The position numbers and the translations under genes are program-made. The notes beneath the pieces are model-generated. The model was not told the origin of the DNA, ran no database searches, and saw nothing but the letters and a program-made list of their open reading frames with translations. This document shows, one piece after another, positions 17,103-25,906 of a stretch of DNA of 64,000 nucleotides (positions are counted from its first letter, which is position 1; each line of letters opens with the position of its first letter). The stretch spans positions 124,001 through 188,000 of the forward strand of contig NZ_JAFBEC010000002.1 in the NCBI RefSeq assembly GCF_016908595.1, read 5' to 3'. The DNA comes from Geomicrobium sediminis (GTDB taxonomy: Bacteria; Bacillota; Bacilli; Bacillales; Marinococcaceae).

Positions 17103-18250
17103 TTTTCCTCAAATACATAGCTTTTTGAATGATACCGAACACCGAGTACAATCCCGATCGCGAGCATTGAGCTAAGCAATGAACTACCACCATAACTCAT
17201 GAACGGTAATGTAAACCCAGTAACTGGCAAAATACCAACATTCATCCCGATGTTTTGAAACACTTGAAACGTAAATAACGCAATGACTCCTGAGCATAAA
17301 TACGTTCCAAAACTATGATGGGTACGAATCGCTGTCATCATAATCTGGTAGAAAAGAATAAAAAACATCGTAATGACGAGTGCAGACCCTAAAAAGCCTG
17401 TTTCTCGTCCGACAATCGAGAAAATAAAGTCCGTATGCGCCTCAGGAACGTAAACATTATGTTCATTATCTCCCGTTAACCCACCTGAACCGATAGCCGT
17501 CATTGCCTGAGCAACTTGATAGCCTTGATCTGGATTCTCTAATGGCCTTAACCAACCGTGAAAACGATTCACTTGATACGGTGCAATATGGTCGAAGAAA
17601 TACGTCTGCACGAAATCCGGAAAGCGGAAATAAGCAATAACGAACGACGCACCAATAGCAGCTGGAATTCCGTATAGTAGGCCGAGGAGTTTATAACTCA
17701 TTCCTGATACGAGCGTCAAACCGACAGTAATGGCGAGCATCATCATGACCATTCCCATATCTGGTTGCTGTTGCAACAACAGAATTGGTGGAAGAATAAC
17801 GAGTCCCATTTTAGCTAGTAGCCACAGATCTGACTTTAATTCCTTCGGTGTCCATTCATTGTTATGTTTGTAAACGATCGCACTTAACGTTACGATGATG
17901 AAGACTTTCATAAATTCTGAGGGTTGCAAGTTAATAACTCGTAAGTTAAACCAACGCGTCGCTCCTTGTCGCTCAGGTGCTAGCCATTCTGGCGAGAGTG
18001 CGAGAACAATTAACAGAAATAAACCAAATCCATAAAAAACCCAGTGCAAGTTCAAATAATATTCAAAGTCAAAATGCATCACAACAATCGCTATCGCAAA
18101 AGCAACTACAAAAAAGATTGCTTGCATTACGACTGTCGTTGTATTACCTGAAGCCAAATAAATGTACAAGCAACTTAATACAGCAAAAATAAACAGAACG
18201 AACATCATATTGATGTCGTATTGCTTTTCGTAACTTTGATATGGTTTCAT
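17099..18250 (-). CDS. rodA: SEDS-family peptidoglycan polymerase, RodA type
   Basis: A 383-residue polytopic protein with about ten membrane segments. SEDS hallmarks are WFNLRVINLQPSEFMK, the NPDQGYQ loop, AIGSGGLTG, and the C-terminal PVTGFTLPFMSYGGSS. SEDS glycosyltransferases polymerise lipid II; RodA works with a class B PBP and MreBCD in side-wall growth. The motif set favours RodA over FtsW or SpoVE, but a paralogue cannot be excluded. The start is the ATG at 18250 behind AGGGGATG. It is a single gene with a terminator after it. Confidence 0.9.
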   Translation of the reverse strand: MKPYQSYEKQYDINMMFVLFIFAVLSCLYIYLASGNTTTVVMQAIFFVVAFAIAIVVMHFDFEYYLNLHWVFYGFGLFLLIVLALSPEWLAPERQGATRWFNLRVINLQPSEFMKVFIIVTLSAIVYKHNNEWTPKELKSDLWLLAKMGLVILPPILLLQQQPDMGMVMMMLAITVGLTLVSGMSYKLLGLLYGIPAAIGASFVIAYFRFPDFVQTYFFDHIAPYQVNRFHGWLRPLENPDQGYQVAQAMTAIGSGGLTGDNEHNVYVPEAHTDFIFSIVGRETGFLGSALVITMFFILFYQIMMTAIRTHHSFGTYLCSGVIALFTFQVFQNIGMNVGILPVTGFTLPFMSYGGSSLLSSMLAIGIVLGVRYHSKSYVFEEK

Positions 18251-18339
18251 ATCTTCATCCCCTGAAAACAACTTTCATTTCTACATCATACACGATTTAA
18301 AAGCGTCCGTATACGACCGATTTTCCCTATAATCACATG

Positions 18340-18372
18340 GAAAACCGAATACGTCACACGCATTCGGTTTAA
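18340..18372 (-). terminator. Terminator of the deacetylase gene
   Basis: AAACCGAAT/ATTCGGTTT stem with an additional CG pair inside, followed on the minus strand by four T residues. Confidence 0.7.
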
Positions 18373-18376
18373 ACGA

Positions 18377-19171
18377 TTATTTTGCTCGGTCAATATCAAG
18401 CATATCAGAAATGGTTACGAACTCATAGCCATCTGATTGTAGTTCAGGAATCAATATGTCTAACGCCTGTGCTGATGTAATCGTCTGATCCCAGTTGCCA
18501 CCGTCATGCATGAGCACGATGCTACCAGGTGAAATCTCTTCTCTTAAGATCTCCACAATCTCTTCGGCTGGGATTTGTCGCCAATCATTAGAATCGGCAT
18601 CCCAACCGATGGCAACATTGTCCAATGCGACGAGGCGTTCCATCAACTCGATGTTCAAACCTCCATATGGTGCACGGAAGAGGCGCGGGCGATAACCAAC
18701 AATCTCATCAATAACTTCCTCGGTCTGAGTTAATTCCCAATCAAGTTGACCGATCAAATCATCGGACTCTTCATCATCCGTTAAATTCGGGTGCCAAAAC
18801 GTATGTGATCCAATGTCGTGTCCTTGTTCATCGATCGTAGTTAGAAGCTCTGGGTACGCTTCTGCTCTTGATCCTAGCACGAAAAACGTTGCAGGGACGT
18901 CGTACTTTTCAAGCACTTCTAATACTTGCGTTGTATGTCTAGGATCAGGACCGTCATCGAATGTAAGGGCGATTTGCTGTGAACTCGGGTCGCCCATGTA
19001 GTAAAATGAATCAGGGAATGATTGTTTTAATTGGGTGAACGTTAACGGATCTGGATCTCTTTCATCTTCTTCGCTTCCTCCTTGTAATGGGGGAACATCA
19101 TCTGTTTCCGCTAACGCAACGGAAGGAACGAATACTAAACATATCACTAATAACCAATGGATCGTCCGCAC
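18377..19171 (-). CDS. Secreted polysaccharide deacetylase (NodB domain)
   Basis: A 264-residue exported carbohydrate esterase 4. A signal peptide ends after VALA (about residue 21), followed by a short acidic linker. The NodB domain shows all five motifs: TFDDGPDPRHT, SHTFWHPNL (metal histidines), RAPYGG, DADSNDW and VLMHDGG. Such enzymes remove N-acetyl groups from peptidoglycan or chitin-like polymers at the cell surface. The GTG at 19171 fits the AGGAAG site best; an upstream GTG six codons earlier overlaps that site. Substrate is unproven. Confidence 0.92.
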   Translation of the reverse strand: MRTIHWLLVICLVFVPSVALAETDDVPPLQGGSEEDERDPDPLTFTQLKQSFPDSFYYMGDPSSQQIALTFDDGPDPRHTTQVLEVLEKYDVPATFFVLGSRAEAYPELLTTIDEQGHDIGSHTFWHPNLTDDEESDDLIGQLDWELTQTEEVIDEIVGYRPRLFRAPYGGLNIELMERLVALDNVAIGWDADSNDWRQIPAEEIVEILREEISPGSIVLMHDGGNWDQTITSAQALDILIPELQSDGYEFVTISDMLDIDRAK

Positions 19172-19270
19172 ATCTCTTCTTCCTTTCACAAGATACTTTT
19201 TTATAGTCTTGTGATTTCATACCAATAATATGTACGATTTGGTAAAAAAAGAAAAAAAGGAGGACTTTTA

Positions 19271-19606
19271 ATGGAAACGAGAGACCGATTATTTTTTTTA
19301 GTCGTATACATACTAGCAGCAATTACAATTACGCTTTATTACGTTCCTTTAGCGTCGATCTCACTCATACTCATCTCTGCACATCTAATCGCACTTTCAC
19401 TCGTCGTCTACGTGTTATGGTTTAAGAAAATCTCGAACTTTTGGTTTTATAACAGCTGGGCAGCAACTGGACTTGTAATCATCCTTACACTCATTATCGT
19501 TGATGAGTATTATCTCGTTATTTTTGTCCTCTTCATCATCTGGTTAACAACGTTTGGCATCGATATTCTTTTCCGAAAACCACTCTATGAACGAAATAAC
19601 GATTGA
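19271..19606 (+). CDS. Small hypothetical membrane protein
   Basis: A 111-residue protein with four predicted membrane helices (about 8-25, 29-51, 60-77, 79-98) and a charged C terminus. AAAAGGAGG stands seven bases before the ATG, which supports it as a real gene. I do not recognise the family. Its last 22 bases overlap the 3' end of cheW on the opposite strand, with no terminator between, so the two transcripts must overlap. Confidence 0.7.
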   Translation: METRDRLFFLVVYILAAITITLYYVPLASISLILISAHLIALSLVVYVLWFKKISNFWFYNSWAATGLVIILTLIIVDEYYLVIFVLFIIWLTTFGIDILFRKPLYERNND

Positions 19607-20001
19607 TAATCAAAAATCGTATACCATTGTTCATGGATGTACATGACGCCACAGCTATATTGACGATTCTCTTCTTGTTCATTAGCTTCAAGCGCTTGAT
19701 GATACAACTGATCTTCAATTGTAAACACATTACTCGTTTGATCGACGATAAAGCCTAACGGATCGTTTTGATCTTCAATTAAAACGATTCGAGTATCTTT
19801 CGTATACGCATTCGTTTCCTCTGACTGATTCCCTCTCACATCAACGATTGTTGTCATCAATCCTCGGACGTTGATCACTCCAATAACGCCTTCTGGCGCA
19901 TTAGGTACTCTCGTTATATCTTGAATCTTTTCAACTGAGTGGATGGCTAACACATCAACAACGTATTGTTCTCCACCCATTATAAATTGCAGCAACTTCA
20001 C
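19585..20001 (-). CDS. cheW: Chemotaxis coupling protein CheW
   Basis: A 138-residue CheW-domain protein that links chemoreceptors to the kinase CheA. The typical core pattern is APEGVIGVINVRGLMTTIVDVR, followed by RIVLIED and the late GVMYIHEQWYTIFD. The start is GTG at 20001, one base after the cheA stop, with an AGAGG site inside the end of cheA. Upstream in-frame codons lie within cheA. No cheY, cheB, cheR or receptor gene is nearby, which is unusual because these normally sit in the fla/che operon. Confidence 0.93.
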   Translation of the reverse strand: MKLLQFIMGGEQYVVDVLAIHSVEKIQDITRVPNAPEGVIGVINVRGLMTTIVDVRGNQSEETNAYTKDTRIVLIEDQNDPLGFIVDQTSNVFTIEDQLYHQALEANEQEENRQYSCGVMYIHEQWYTIFDYQSLFRS

Positions 20002-20002
20002 C

Positions 20003-21982
20003 TTATCGACCTCTTTCTTCAAGCAATTGCGCAGCATCAATAATGAAAGCAATCGTACCATTACCTAAGATTGTCGCTCCACTAATGCCTCGTACAGTGG
20101 ATAATCGTTTTCCGAGTGGCTTAATGACAACATCTTGTTGACCGATAAATTGATCAACGGCGATTGCAGCTGCTTTTTTATCATGCTTAACGATCAGATA
20201 AGACGTAAATGTATCTTCGAAATGGACTTCTTCAGCAGCCGTCGGTCGTACAGGAACTTGAAACGCTTCTTTTAGCTCAATGACGGGTATGATTTGTCCG
20301 CGATATTGCAACATTACTTGTCCTTGCATTACGACCTTGTCTTCATGTGGTGCAATAGCGGTCTCAATGAGCTGAGAAGTCGGAATTCCATAGATCTCCT
20401 CTTCACACTGAATGAGTAGTACGTCCATAATCGATAACGTTAATGGCAATTGAATAGAAAACGTAGAACCTTTGCCTTCTTCACTTTGAATGATAATTTT
20501 ACCGCCTAGTTGTTCAAAGGTCTGTTTCACAACATCTAAACCTACACCACGTCCTGAGACATCTGTTACTTCTTTAGCAGTACTAAATCCAGGTGCAAAC
20601 AACAATTGAAATAAATCAAAATCAGAACGAGAAGCTGCATCACTTTCACTAATTAAGTTGTTTTCAATCGCTTTTTTCATGACACGTTCTCGATTAATTC
20701 CAGCACCGTCATCACTAATATCAATATAGACGTGATTTCCTCGATGATACGCCTCAAGCGTGACGCGGCCTTTCTCAGGTTTATCGACTTGCTTTCTCAC
20801 GTCCGGTGTCTCAATGCCATGATCAATCGCATTTCTTAATAAATGAACGAGCGGATCACCAATTTCATCAATAATCGAACGGTCTAGTTCAGTATCTTGG
20901 CCGGAAATATCAATGACGACGTCTTTCCCTAATTCCTTCGATAACTTTCGAATCATGCTCGGAAAACGGTTAAACACGCGCTCCACGGTCATCATTCGCA
21001 TCGATAAAATCACTTCTTGTAATTGTGAAGATGTACGTTTGATCCGATCTACGCTACTCGTTAAATCTGGATGGTCGATTGTATGTGCCACTTGTTCGAG
21101 CTGTCCACGCTCAATTACAAACTCCTCAAACAAATTCATTAATAGCTCCATACGATCCGTATTGATTCGAACAGTCTTTGTGAGTTCTACCTTTTCTTCT
21201 TGCTTCTTTTCTTTTTGACTGCTACGCGCTTCTTTTTGTTGCGTCTTCCCCAGTTGTACAGGTTGAATGGAAACATGCTCAATTTCAGAAATTCGCTCCA
21301 CTTCGTTTTGCAACGCTCCAGCTGCAGTATCCGTCACATAGACGAGCGTAATTGACTGATCGAATTGATCGTTTTCAATATCTTCAGCACTCGGGATCGA
21401 TTTTACCATTTCGCCGTATTCATCAAGCTTTTGGACGACCATGAAAGCACGAACAGCTTTAAGCACTGCGCTCGCTTCAAACGTTACCGTAATTTCATAG
21501 ACGTTCAGCCCCGTCGTAACTGCCTGTTCAATAACCGTTCTCTCAAATGGAAAATAATCAATCTCCATAGAAGCCACAGCCGCGGATTCCATTGAAGATG
21601 TTGGATGCTTTGTCATTTGTTCTAACTGCAAGACGATTGTTGAGACGTCGCGATCATTTTCTTCTCCTCGTTCAATATCGCGAACCATTTCTTCTAAAGC
21701 ATCCGCTGCTTGAAATAACACATCGATCATTGCTGGCTGCAACGATAGTTCTTCTTTGCGTAAACCGTCAAGAACATTCTCCATCGTGTGGGTGAGCTCA
21801 GTAATCGTTTTATATTCCATCGTCGCTGCCATACCTTTTAACGTATGCGCAGAGCGGAAGATCTCTTCAATATGTAGCATAACCTCTTCTTCTTGCTCAA
21901 GTGCCAATAAATGCTGTTGCACATTTTGTAAATGTTCAAAGCTTTCTTCTATAAATAAATGTAAATATTCATGTTGAGCCAT
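20003..21982 (-). CDS. cheA: Chemotaxis histidine kinase CheA
   Basis: A 659-residue kinase with the full five-domain plan. P1 carries phospho-acceptor His46 in RSAHTLKG; a P2-type CheY-binding segment covers about 145-260. P3 begins near the TVRINTDRM stretch; the P4 ATPase has the H/N box LLRNAIDHGIE, DDGAGI and GRGVGLDVV; P5 (CheW-like) fills the C terminus. It autophosphorylates under receptor control and passes phosphate to CheY. Start: ATG at 21982 behind AGGTGA. It forms an operon with cheW and has a sigma-D-like promoter. Whether this is the only CheA cannot be told here. Confidence 0.95.
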   Translation of the reverse strand: MAQHEYLHLFIEESFEHLQNVQQHLLALEQEEEVMLHIEEIFRSAHTLKGMAATMEYKTITELTHTMENVLDGLRKEELSLQPAMIDVLFQAADALEEMVRDIERGEENDRDVSTIVLQLEQMTKHPTSSMESAAVASMEIDYFPFERTVIEQAVTTGLNVYEITVTFEASAVLKAVRAFMVVQKLDEYGEMVKSIPSAEDIENDQFDQSITLVYVTDTAAGALQNEVERISEIEHVSIQPVQLGKTQQKEARSSQKEKKQEEKVELTKTVRINTDRMELLMNLFEEFVIERGQLEQVAHTIDHPDLTSSVDRIKRTSSQLQEVILSMRMMTVERVFNRFPSMIRKLSKELGKDVVIDISGQDTELDRSIIDEIGDPLVHLLRNAIDHGIETPDVRKQVDKPEKGRVTLEAYHRGNHVYIDISDDGAGINRERVMKKAIENNLISESDAASRSDFDLFQLLFAPGFSTAKEVTDVSGRGVGLDVVKQTFEQLGGKIIIQSEEGKGSTFSIQLPLTLSIMDVLLIQCEEEIYGIPTSQLIETAIAPHEDKVVMQGQVMLQYRGQIIPVIELKEAFQVPVRPTAAEEVHFEDTFTSYLIVKHDKKAAAIAVDQFIGQQDVVIKPLGKRLSTVRGISGATILGNGTIAFIIDAAQLLEERGR

Positions 21983-22020
21983 CCCGTTCACCTCATTGCG
22001 CTAATTACTACTTAGTTCTT

Positions 22021-22047
22021 ATATCGGTTTACCTAAACGATAGTTGA
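22021..22047 (-). promoter_or_regulatory. Sigma-D-like promoter of cheA-cheW
   Basis: Minus strand: TCAA (22044-22047), 15-base spacer, ACCGATAT (22021-22028). The sigma-D consensus is TAAA, 15 bases, GCCGATAT, so 10 of 12 positions match. This would tie the pair to the motility regulon. Confidence 0.6.
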
Positions 22048-22078
22048 TAGATAAACGTTATTCGCATTCTTTTCTCAC

Positions 22079-22123
22079 GAAAAGAGCTCCAGATGAACAA
22101 CGGTGTTCATCTGGAGCTCTTTC
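22079..22123 (-). terminator. Strong hairpin/terminator after the YrzI-like gene
   Basis: A perfect 19-bp stem with a four-base loop (22081-22099 with 22104-22122). Four T residues follow on the minus strand. It lies just beyond the stop of the 48-residue gene. Confidence 0.8.
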
Positions 22124-22270
22124 TTACATAAAGTATCGGCGATAAATCTGATCTTTATGTTGTTGGAACTGCTCTTCAATTTTCTGTTCTCTGTAAGCAC
22201 GTTTTGTTTCGTCTTCTGAGTAGAAGCGTCGCTTAATTGTTACAGTAATGAGTAATAAATGAAAGCGCAT
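22124..22270 (-). CDS. YrzI-family micro-protein (48 aa)
   Basis: A 48-residue reading frame: hydrophobic start MRFHLLLITVTI, then a basic, highly charged helix and an aromatic end YRRYFM. This layout (short hydrophobic start ending in ITxTI, then KRR and charged residues) is that of the YrzI family of small Bacillus proteins, whose function is not established. It has GGAGG and a closer GGAG before the ATG, and a strong terminator directly after the stop. A 19-codon ORF with its own strong ribosome-binding site precedes it. Confidence 0.72.
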   Translation of the reverse strand: MRFHLLLITVTIKRRFYSEDETKRAYREQKIEEQFQQHKDQIYRRYFM

Positions 22271-22302
22271 CGTTAACTCCGCCTCCTCTCAACGTTCGTT
22301 TT

Positions 22303-22362
22303 CTACGGCGATCTGTCCTCATTTGTTTTGCCCATTGTCAGTTTGATAAAGCTCTTTGTCAT
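22303..22362 (-). CDS. Possible 19-codon leader peptide upstream of the YrzI-like gene
   Basis: The reading frame MTKSFIKLTMGKTNEDRSP ends in TAG. An AAAGGAGG site lies nine bases before its ATG, stronger than that of the next gene. It may be a translated leader for the YrzI-like gene or a micro-protein of its own. No homology is recognised. Confidence 0.4.
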   Translation of the reverse strand: MTKSFIKLTMGKTNEDRSP

Positions 22363-22405
22363 CGGGTGGTTCCTCCTTTCAAGTCATATGTTATTGTATA
22401 TGAAG

Positions 22406-22421
22406 ACGTTCAAATGAACGT
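22406..22421. promoter_or_regulatory. Inverted repeat upstream of the YrzI-like unit
   Basis: ACGTTCA, two-base spacer, TGAACGT: perfect 7-bp arms. It lies just upstream of a TATACAAT-like -10 on the minus strand (about 22396) and may be an operator. Confidence 0.4.
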
Positions 22422-22476
22422 TTCACACGAAAGTGAGTGTACGCTTCGACATACATTTTTAGAAGCAAAATGAACA

Positions 22477-22510
22477 CAAAAAGACCTCACAACATTTCTG
22501 CGTGAGGTCA
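22477..22510 (-). terminator. Terminator of the 24-codon unit
   Basis: GACCTCAC pairs with GTGAGGTC (22483-22490 with 22502-22509) and is followed on the minus strand by five T residues. Confidence 0.85.
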
Positions 22511-22558
22511 CAGCATACGTAATCAATGGTATTAAACGTACTAAGCGATTAGCACATA

Positions 22559-22633
22559 CTACGATTGAACGGATTCCACACACATAGCAACTTGCTTATT
22601 CAATTGTTGATTGTTCTTCATTAGCGTTGTCAT
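22559..22633 (-). CDS. 24-codon micro-gene with its own promoter
   Basis: The frame encodes 24 residues (begins MTTLMKNNQQ, contains one Cys, ends ESVQS). AAAGGGTGA stands 5-6 bases before the ATG, a consensus-type promoter lies 33 bases further upstream, and an intrinsic terminator follows about 50 bases after the stop. The set makes a complete transcription unit of roughly 180 bases. It could encode a peptide or act mainly as a small RNA. No family is recognised. Confidence 0.5.
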   Translation of the reverse strand: MTTLMKNNQQLNKQVAMCVESVQS

Positions 22634-22665
22634 GTGTGCTCACCCTTTCATTATTTTCTGAATTT

Positions 22666-22694
22666 ATTATATTCCAGAACGCTCTAGTTGTAAA
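22666..22694 (-). promoter_or_regulatory. Sigma-A promoter of the 24-codon unit
   Basis: Minus strand: -35 TTTACA (22689-22694), 17-base spacer, -10 TATAAT (22666-22671). It is close to consensus and directed away from phoU. The -35 lies inside a TGTAAAGC/GCTTTACA hairpin at 22689-22710. Confidence 0.75.
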
Positions 22695-22718
22695 GCCTTT
22701 TTGCTTTACACCACATTT

Positions 22719-23378
22719 TTACACAATTGTCGGACGATTCAAATCAAAGTGTATACCTTTTTTCACGTACATCACTTGCTCGGCAATGTTCGTGCAATGG
22801 TCTCCAATGCGTTCCAATGATCGAGCAATGTAAGCAAGTTGGATCACTGCACGTTCATCATGACCATTTAAGATAAACTCACGAATCGCTCTGCCATACA
22901 AATCATCTACTACGACGTCGCTCTGCTCAATTCGCATAACTCTTTCAAGATCGAGGTCATGGAAGGCTTCCATCGCTTCTTCTGCCATCGCAATACAATA
23001 TTCACCCATTTCAAGCAAAATGCCTTTTTCATAGGCACTAAAATGAAACGGTGCGCGATGTAAATTAGACTTGGCGATTTCTACAGATAAATCACCAAGT
23101 CGTTCATAGTCAGCGGTCACTTTCATCATTGCTGTTAACGTACGTAAATCAGTAGCAACTGGTTGTTGCGTGACGAGTACTTCTACAATTGCATCATTTA
23201 TTGAAAGTTCATATTGATTAATTGTCGCATCTTGTTCAATCACTTGCTTGGAACGCTCCATGTCTTCATCATCAATCGCAATTAACGTTGACTTTAAAGA
23301 CTGAAGCGATTCCATTCCCATCTGATGCAACTCACGGTGCAAATGTGCAACTTTCTCAGCTAACATTGATCTTTGCAT
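22719..23378 (-). CDS. phoU: Phosphate signalling protein PhoU
   Basis: A 219-residue all-helical protein with two PhoU repeats. The metal-binding motifs ERLGDLSVEIA (about 93-103) and ERIGDHCTNIAE (about 193-204) are both visible. PhoU connects the Pst transporter to the PhoR kinase and restrains phosphate uptake. AAAGGAGAG precedes the ATG, and it lies 14 bases after pstB, as last gene of the pst operon. B. subtilis lacks phoU in its pst operon, so its presence sets this organism apart. Confidence 0.95.
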   Translation of the reverse strand: MQRSMLAEKVAHLHRELHQMGMESLQSLKSTLIAIDDEDMERSKQVIEQDATINQYELSINDAIVEVLVTQQPVATDLRTLTAMMKVTADYERLGDLSVEIAKSNLHRAPFHFSAYEKGILLEMGEYCIAMAEEAMEAFHDLDLERVMRIEQSDVVVDDLYGRAIREFILNGHDERAVIQLAYIARSLERIGDHCTNIAEQVMYVKKGIHFDLNRPTIV

Positions 23379-23392
23379 ATCATTCTCTCCTT

Positions 23393-24163
23393 TTACCCGA
23401 AACGGCCAGTAATGTAATCTTCCGTTTGCTGGGACTTTGGATTTTGAAATAACGCGTCTGTACGATTAAATTCAATGAGCTCACCCATAAGGAAAAAAGC
23501 GGTGGAATCCGATATTCTAGCTGCTTGTTCCATTTGATGTGTGACGAGTACGACCGTGTATTTCTCCTTTAATTTGAGAATGAGTTCTTCTACTGCAATT
23601 GTAGAAAGAGGATCTAGTGCAGATGTCGGTTCATCCATAAGCAAAATATCGGGTGATGTCGCAAGTGCCCGAGCGATACATAGCCTCTGTTGTTGTCCAC
23701 CTGAGAGTCCAAGTGCAGATTCGTGTAAGCGATCCTTTACTTCATCAAACAAATACGCATCTCGTAGTGTTTGCTCAACGATTTCAGGGATGTCTTTTTT
23801 CTTCACACCATGAATCTTTGGTCCAAAAGCGACATTTTCATAAATCGACTTCGGGAATGGCTTCGGCTTTTGGAACACCATGCCCACCTTTTGACGCAAC
23901 TCTAGTGGATCGACATTTTCTTGAATCATATTCTTCCCGTTCCATTCAATCGTACCGCTCCACGTAGCGTTTGATGTTGTGCGTACCATACCGTTTAAAG
24001 CTTTCAAAAATGTAGACTTCCCGCAACCAGAAGGACCAATTAACGCAGTCACTTCGTTCTTCTCAATCGTTAAATCAATCCCGTGAATGACTTGATGATC
24101 TCCATATGAAATACGTAAATCTTCAATTCGATAAGCGAAGTCTTGTAACGTTCCTGTTGTCAT
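23393..24163 (-). CDS. pstB: Phosphate ABC transporter ATPase (second copy)
   Basis: A 256-residue PstB ATPase. Walker [10 protein letters not shown], the PstB-specific Q-loop context [15 protein letters not shown], signature LSGGQQQR, Walker [14 protein letters not shown] and the H-loop VTHQ are present. The C-terminal end ([13 protein letters not shown]) is the standard PstB tail. It lies 18 bases after the first pstB. Two tandem PstB genes are also found in B. subtilis (pstBA, pstBB). Confidence 0.95.
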   Translation of the reverse strand: MTTGTLQDFAYRIEDLRISYGDHQVIHGIDLTIEKNEVTALIGPSGCGKSTFLKALNGMVRTTSNATWSGTIEWNGKNMIQENVDPLELRQKVGMVFQKPKPFPKSIYENVAFGPKIHGVKKKDIPEIVEQTLRDAYLFDEVKDRLHESALGLSGGQQQRLCIARALATSPDILLMDEPTSALDPLSTIAVEELILKLKEKYTVVLVTHQMEQAARISDSTAFFLMGELIEFNRTDALFQNPKSQQTEDYITGRFG

Positions 24164-24181
24164 TGCAATTCCCCCTGGATT

Positions 24182-24997
24182 TTAGCCAAAACGACCAGAA
24201 ATATAATCTTCACTACGCTTTTCTTTCGGGCTTTGGAAAAATGTCTTCGTATCACTAAACTCGACAATTTCTCCTTGATAAAAGAACGCCGTATCGTCAG
24301 CGACTCGTGCCGCTTGCTGTAAGTTGTGTGTCACGAGCACAATCGTGTACTTTTCTTTTAGCTTTAAGAGAAGTTCTTCAATCTTTGCCGTTGCAATGGG
24401 GTCCAATGCTGACGCTGGTTCATCAAGCAGAAGAACGGATGGTTGAATCGCGAGTGTACGAGCAATACAAAGTCGTTGTTGCTGACCACCAGACAAACTT
24501 AGAGCAGATTCATGTAGACGGTCTTTCACTTCATCCCATAAACCGACTTGCTTTAAATACGTTTCTGCGTATTCTTCTCGTTTCGCTTTTGACTTAAGGC
24601 CATGTTCTTTTAACGGAAGCGTTACATTTTTTAAGATTGAATTTGGAAAAGGGTTTGGACGCTGAAACACCATTCCAATTTCTTTACGCAGAGCAACCGG
24701 ATCAATATTGGCATCTAATAAATTTACGTCATCATAAAGAATGTTTCCTTCAGCCTTAAAACCTTTAATGCCGTCATTCATTCGGTTGATTGAACGAAGA
24801 AACGTTGATTTCCCACAACCAGAAGGGCCGATTAATGCGGTAATACTATGGCGCTTAATCGGCATGGATACATTCTTAACCGCTTGTTTCGGGCCGTAGA
24901 AAATCGAAAGGTCCGTAACGTCTAGACATAGGTCCACCTCTTGTTGCTCTTGTGTCCACTGCTGTTCAACTAACTCACGTTCCAATACCGCTTGCAT
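24182..24997 (-). CDS. pstB: Phosphate ABC transporter ATPase (first copy)
   Basis: A 271-residue PstB ATPase with an N-terminal extension of about 25 residues rich in Gln and Glu. It shares Walker [41 protein letters not shown] and the tail [10 protein letters not shown] with its neighbour, so the two arose by tandem duplication. AAAGGAGGA stands before the ATG. It forms the motor of the PstCA channel. Confidence 0.95.
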   Translation of the reverse strand: MQAVLERELVEQQWTQEQQEVDLCLDVTDLSIFYGPKQAVKNVSMPIKRHSITALIGPSGCGKSTFLRSINRMNDGIKGFKAEGNILYDDVNLLDANIDPVALRKEIGMVFQRPNPFPNSILKNVTLPLKEHGLKSKAKREEYAETYLKQVGLWDEVKDRLHESALSLSGGQQQRLCIARTLAIQPSVLLLDEPASALDPIATAKIEELLLKLKEKYTIVLVTHNLQQAARVADDTAFFYQGEIVEFSDTKTFFQSPKEKRSEDYISGRFG

Positions 24998-25018
24998 GAC
25001 TTTTCCTCCTTTAAAGGC

Positions 25019-25906
25019 TTATTTTGCCGTTAACTTCTTATGAAGCCAGCTTCCAAATACCCGAGCACTAATGTTAAAGATGAGAATGACGGTTACTAAA
25101 ACTGCCGCACCACCATCAGCAACATCTCTTAAGTCGGGGATAATTCCTTCTGAGTTTACTTTCCAAATGTGAACCGATAACGTTTCAGCTGGTCGCATAA
25201 TGTTAAGTGGCGAATCTGAAGCAAATGGGTTCAAGTTTCCAAAATCTAGCTTCGGTGTCGTCATCCCCGCACTGTATAAAAGTGCTGCAGCTTCCCCGAA
25301 TACGAGACCACATGAAAGGATAATACCTGTTAAGATTGACGGAAATGCACTCGGTAAAAGTACCGTTGTGATCGTGCGCCAGTGTGTATAGCCTAGCGCT
25401 AACCCACCTTCTTTTAATTCAAGGGGAACGGCTCGCAAAGCATTTTCACACGTACGAATCATAATTGGTAAGTTGAAGATGGTTAATGTCAACGCACCTG
25501 CCAGGATGCTATACCCCATTCCCGTTGCATTAACGAAAATGAGTAAACCAAACATTCCGAGTACGATCGACGGTAACGATGCTAACGTTTCAATACAGAT
25601 ACGAATAAATGCCGTAATGCGATTGTCTTTTGCATATTCGGCCATATAAATTCCACCTGCTAAACCGAGTGGAATTGTGAAAATCATCGTCCAAAGCAAG
25701 ATATAGAAGGAATTGAACAGTTGATCTTGAATTCCCCCGCCTGCTCTAAATGAACTTGACTTTGACGTTAAGAAGTCCCAGTTTACTTGTTGAATTCCAA
25801 GTGATAATACGTAACCGAGTAACGCGGTTAAAATAATGACGATGATGGCAGCAAACATTGTCAGTACAACGGTCGCAGTTTTGTCTGCTAGCTTTCTACG
25901 CTGCAT
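25019..25906 (-). CDS. pstA: Phosphate ABC transporter permease PstA
   Basis: A 295-residue permease with six membrane helices. The ABC permease EAA loop is LKEGGLALGYTHWRTITTVLLP. The start is the ATG at 25906, which overlaps the pstC stop as TAATG and has AAGGAGGAA upstream; the longer open frame before it lies inside pstC. It forms the membrane channel with PstC. Confidence 0.95.
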   Translation of the reverse strand: MQRRKLADKTATVVLTMFAAIIVIILTALLGYVLSLGIQQVNWDFLTSKSSSFRAGGGIQDQLFNSFYILLWTMIFTIPLGLAGGIYMAEYAKDNRITAFIRICIETLASLPSIVLGMFGLLIFVNATGMGYSILAGALTLTIFNLPIMIRTCENALRAVPLELKEGGLALGYTHWRTITTVLLPSAFPSILTGIILSCGLVFGEAAALLYSAGMTTPKLDFGNLNPFASDSPLNIMRPAETLSVHIWKVNSEGIIPDLRDVADGGAAVLVTVILIFNISARVFGSWLHKKLTAK

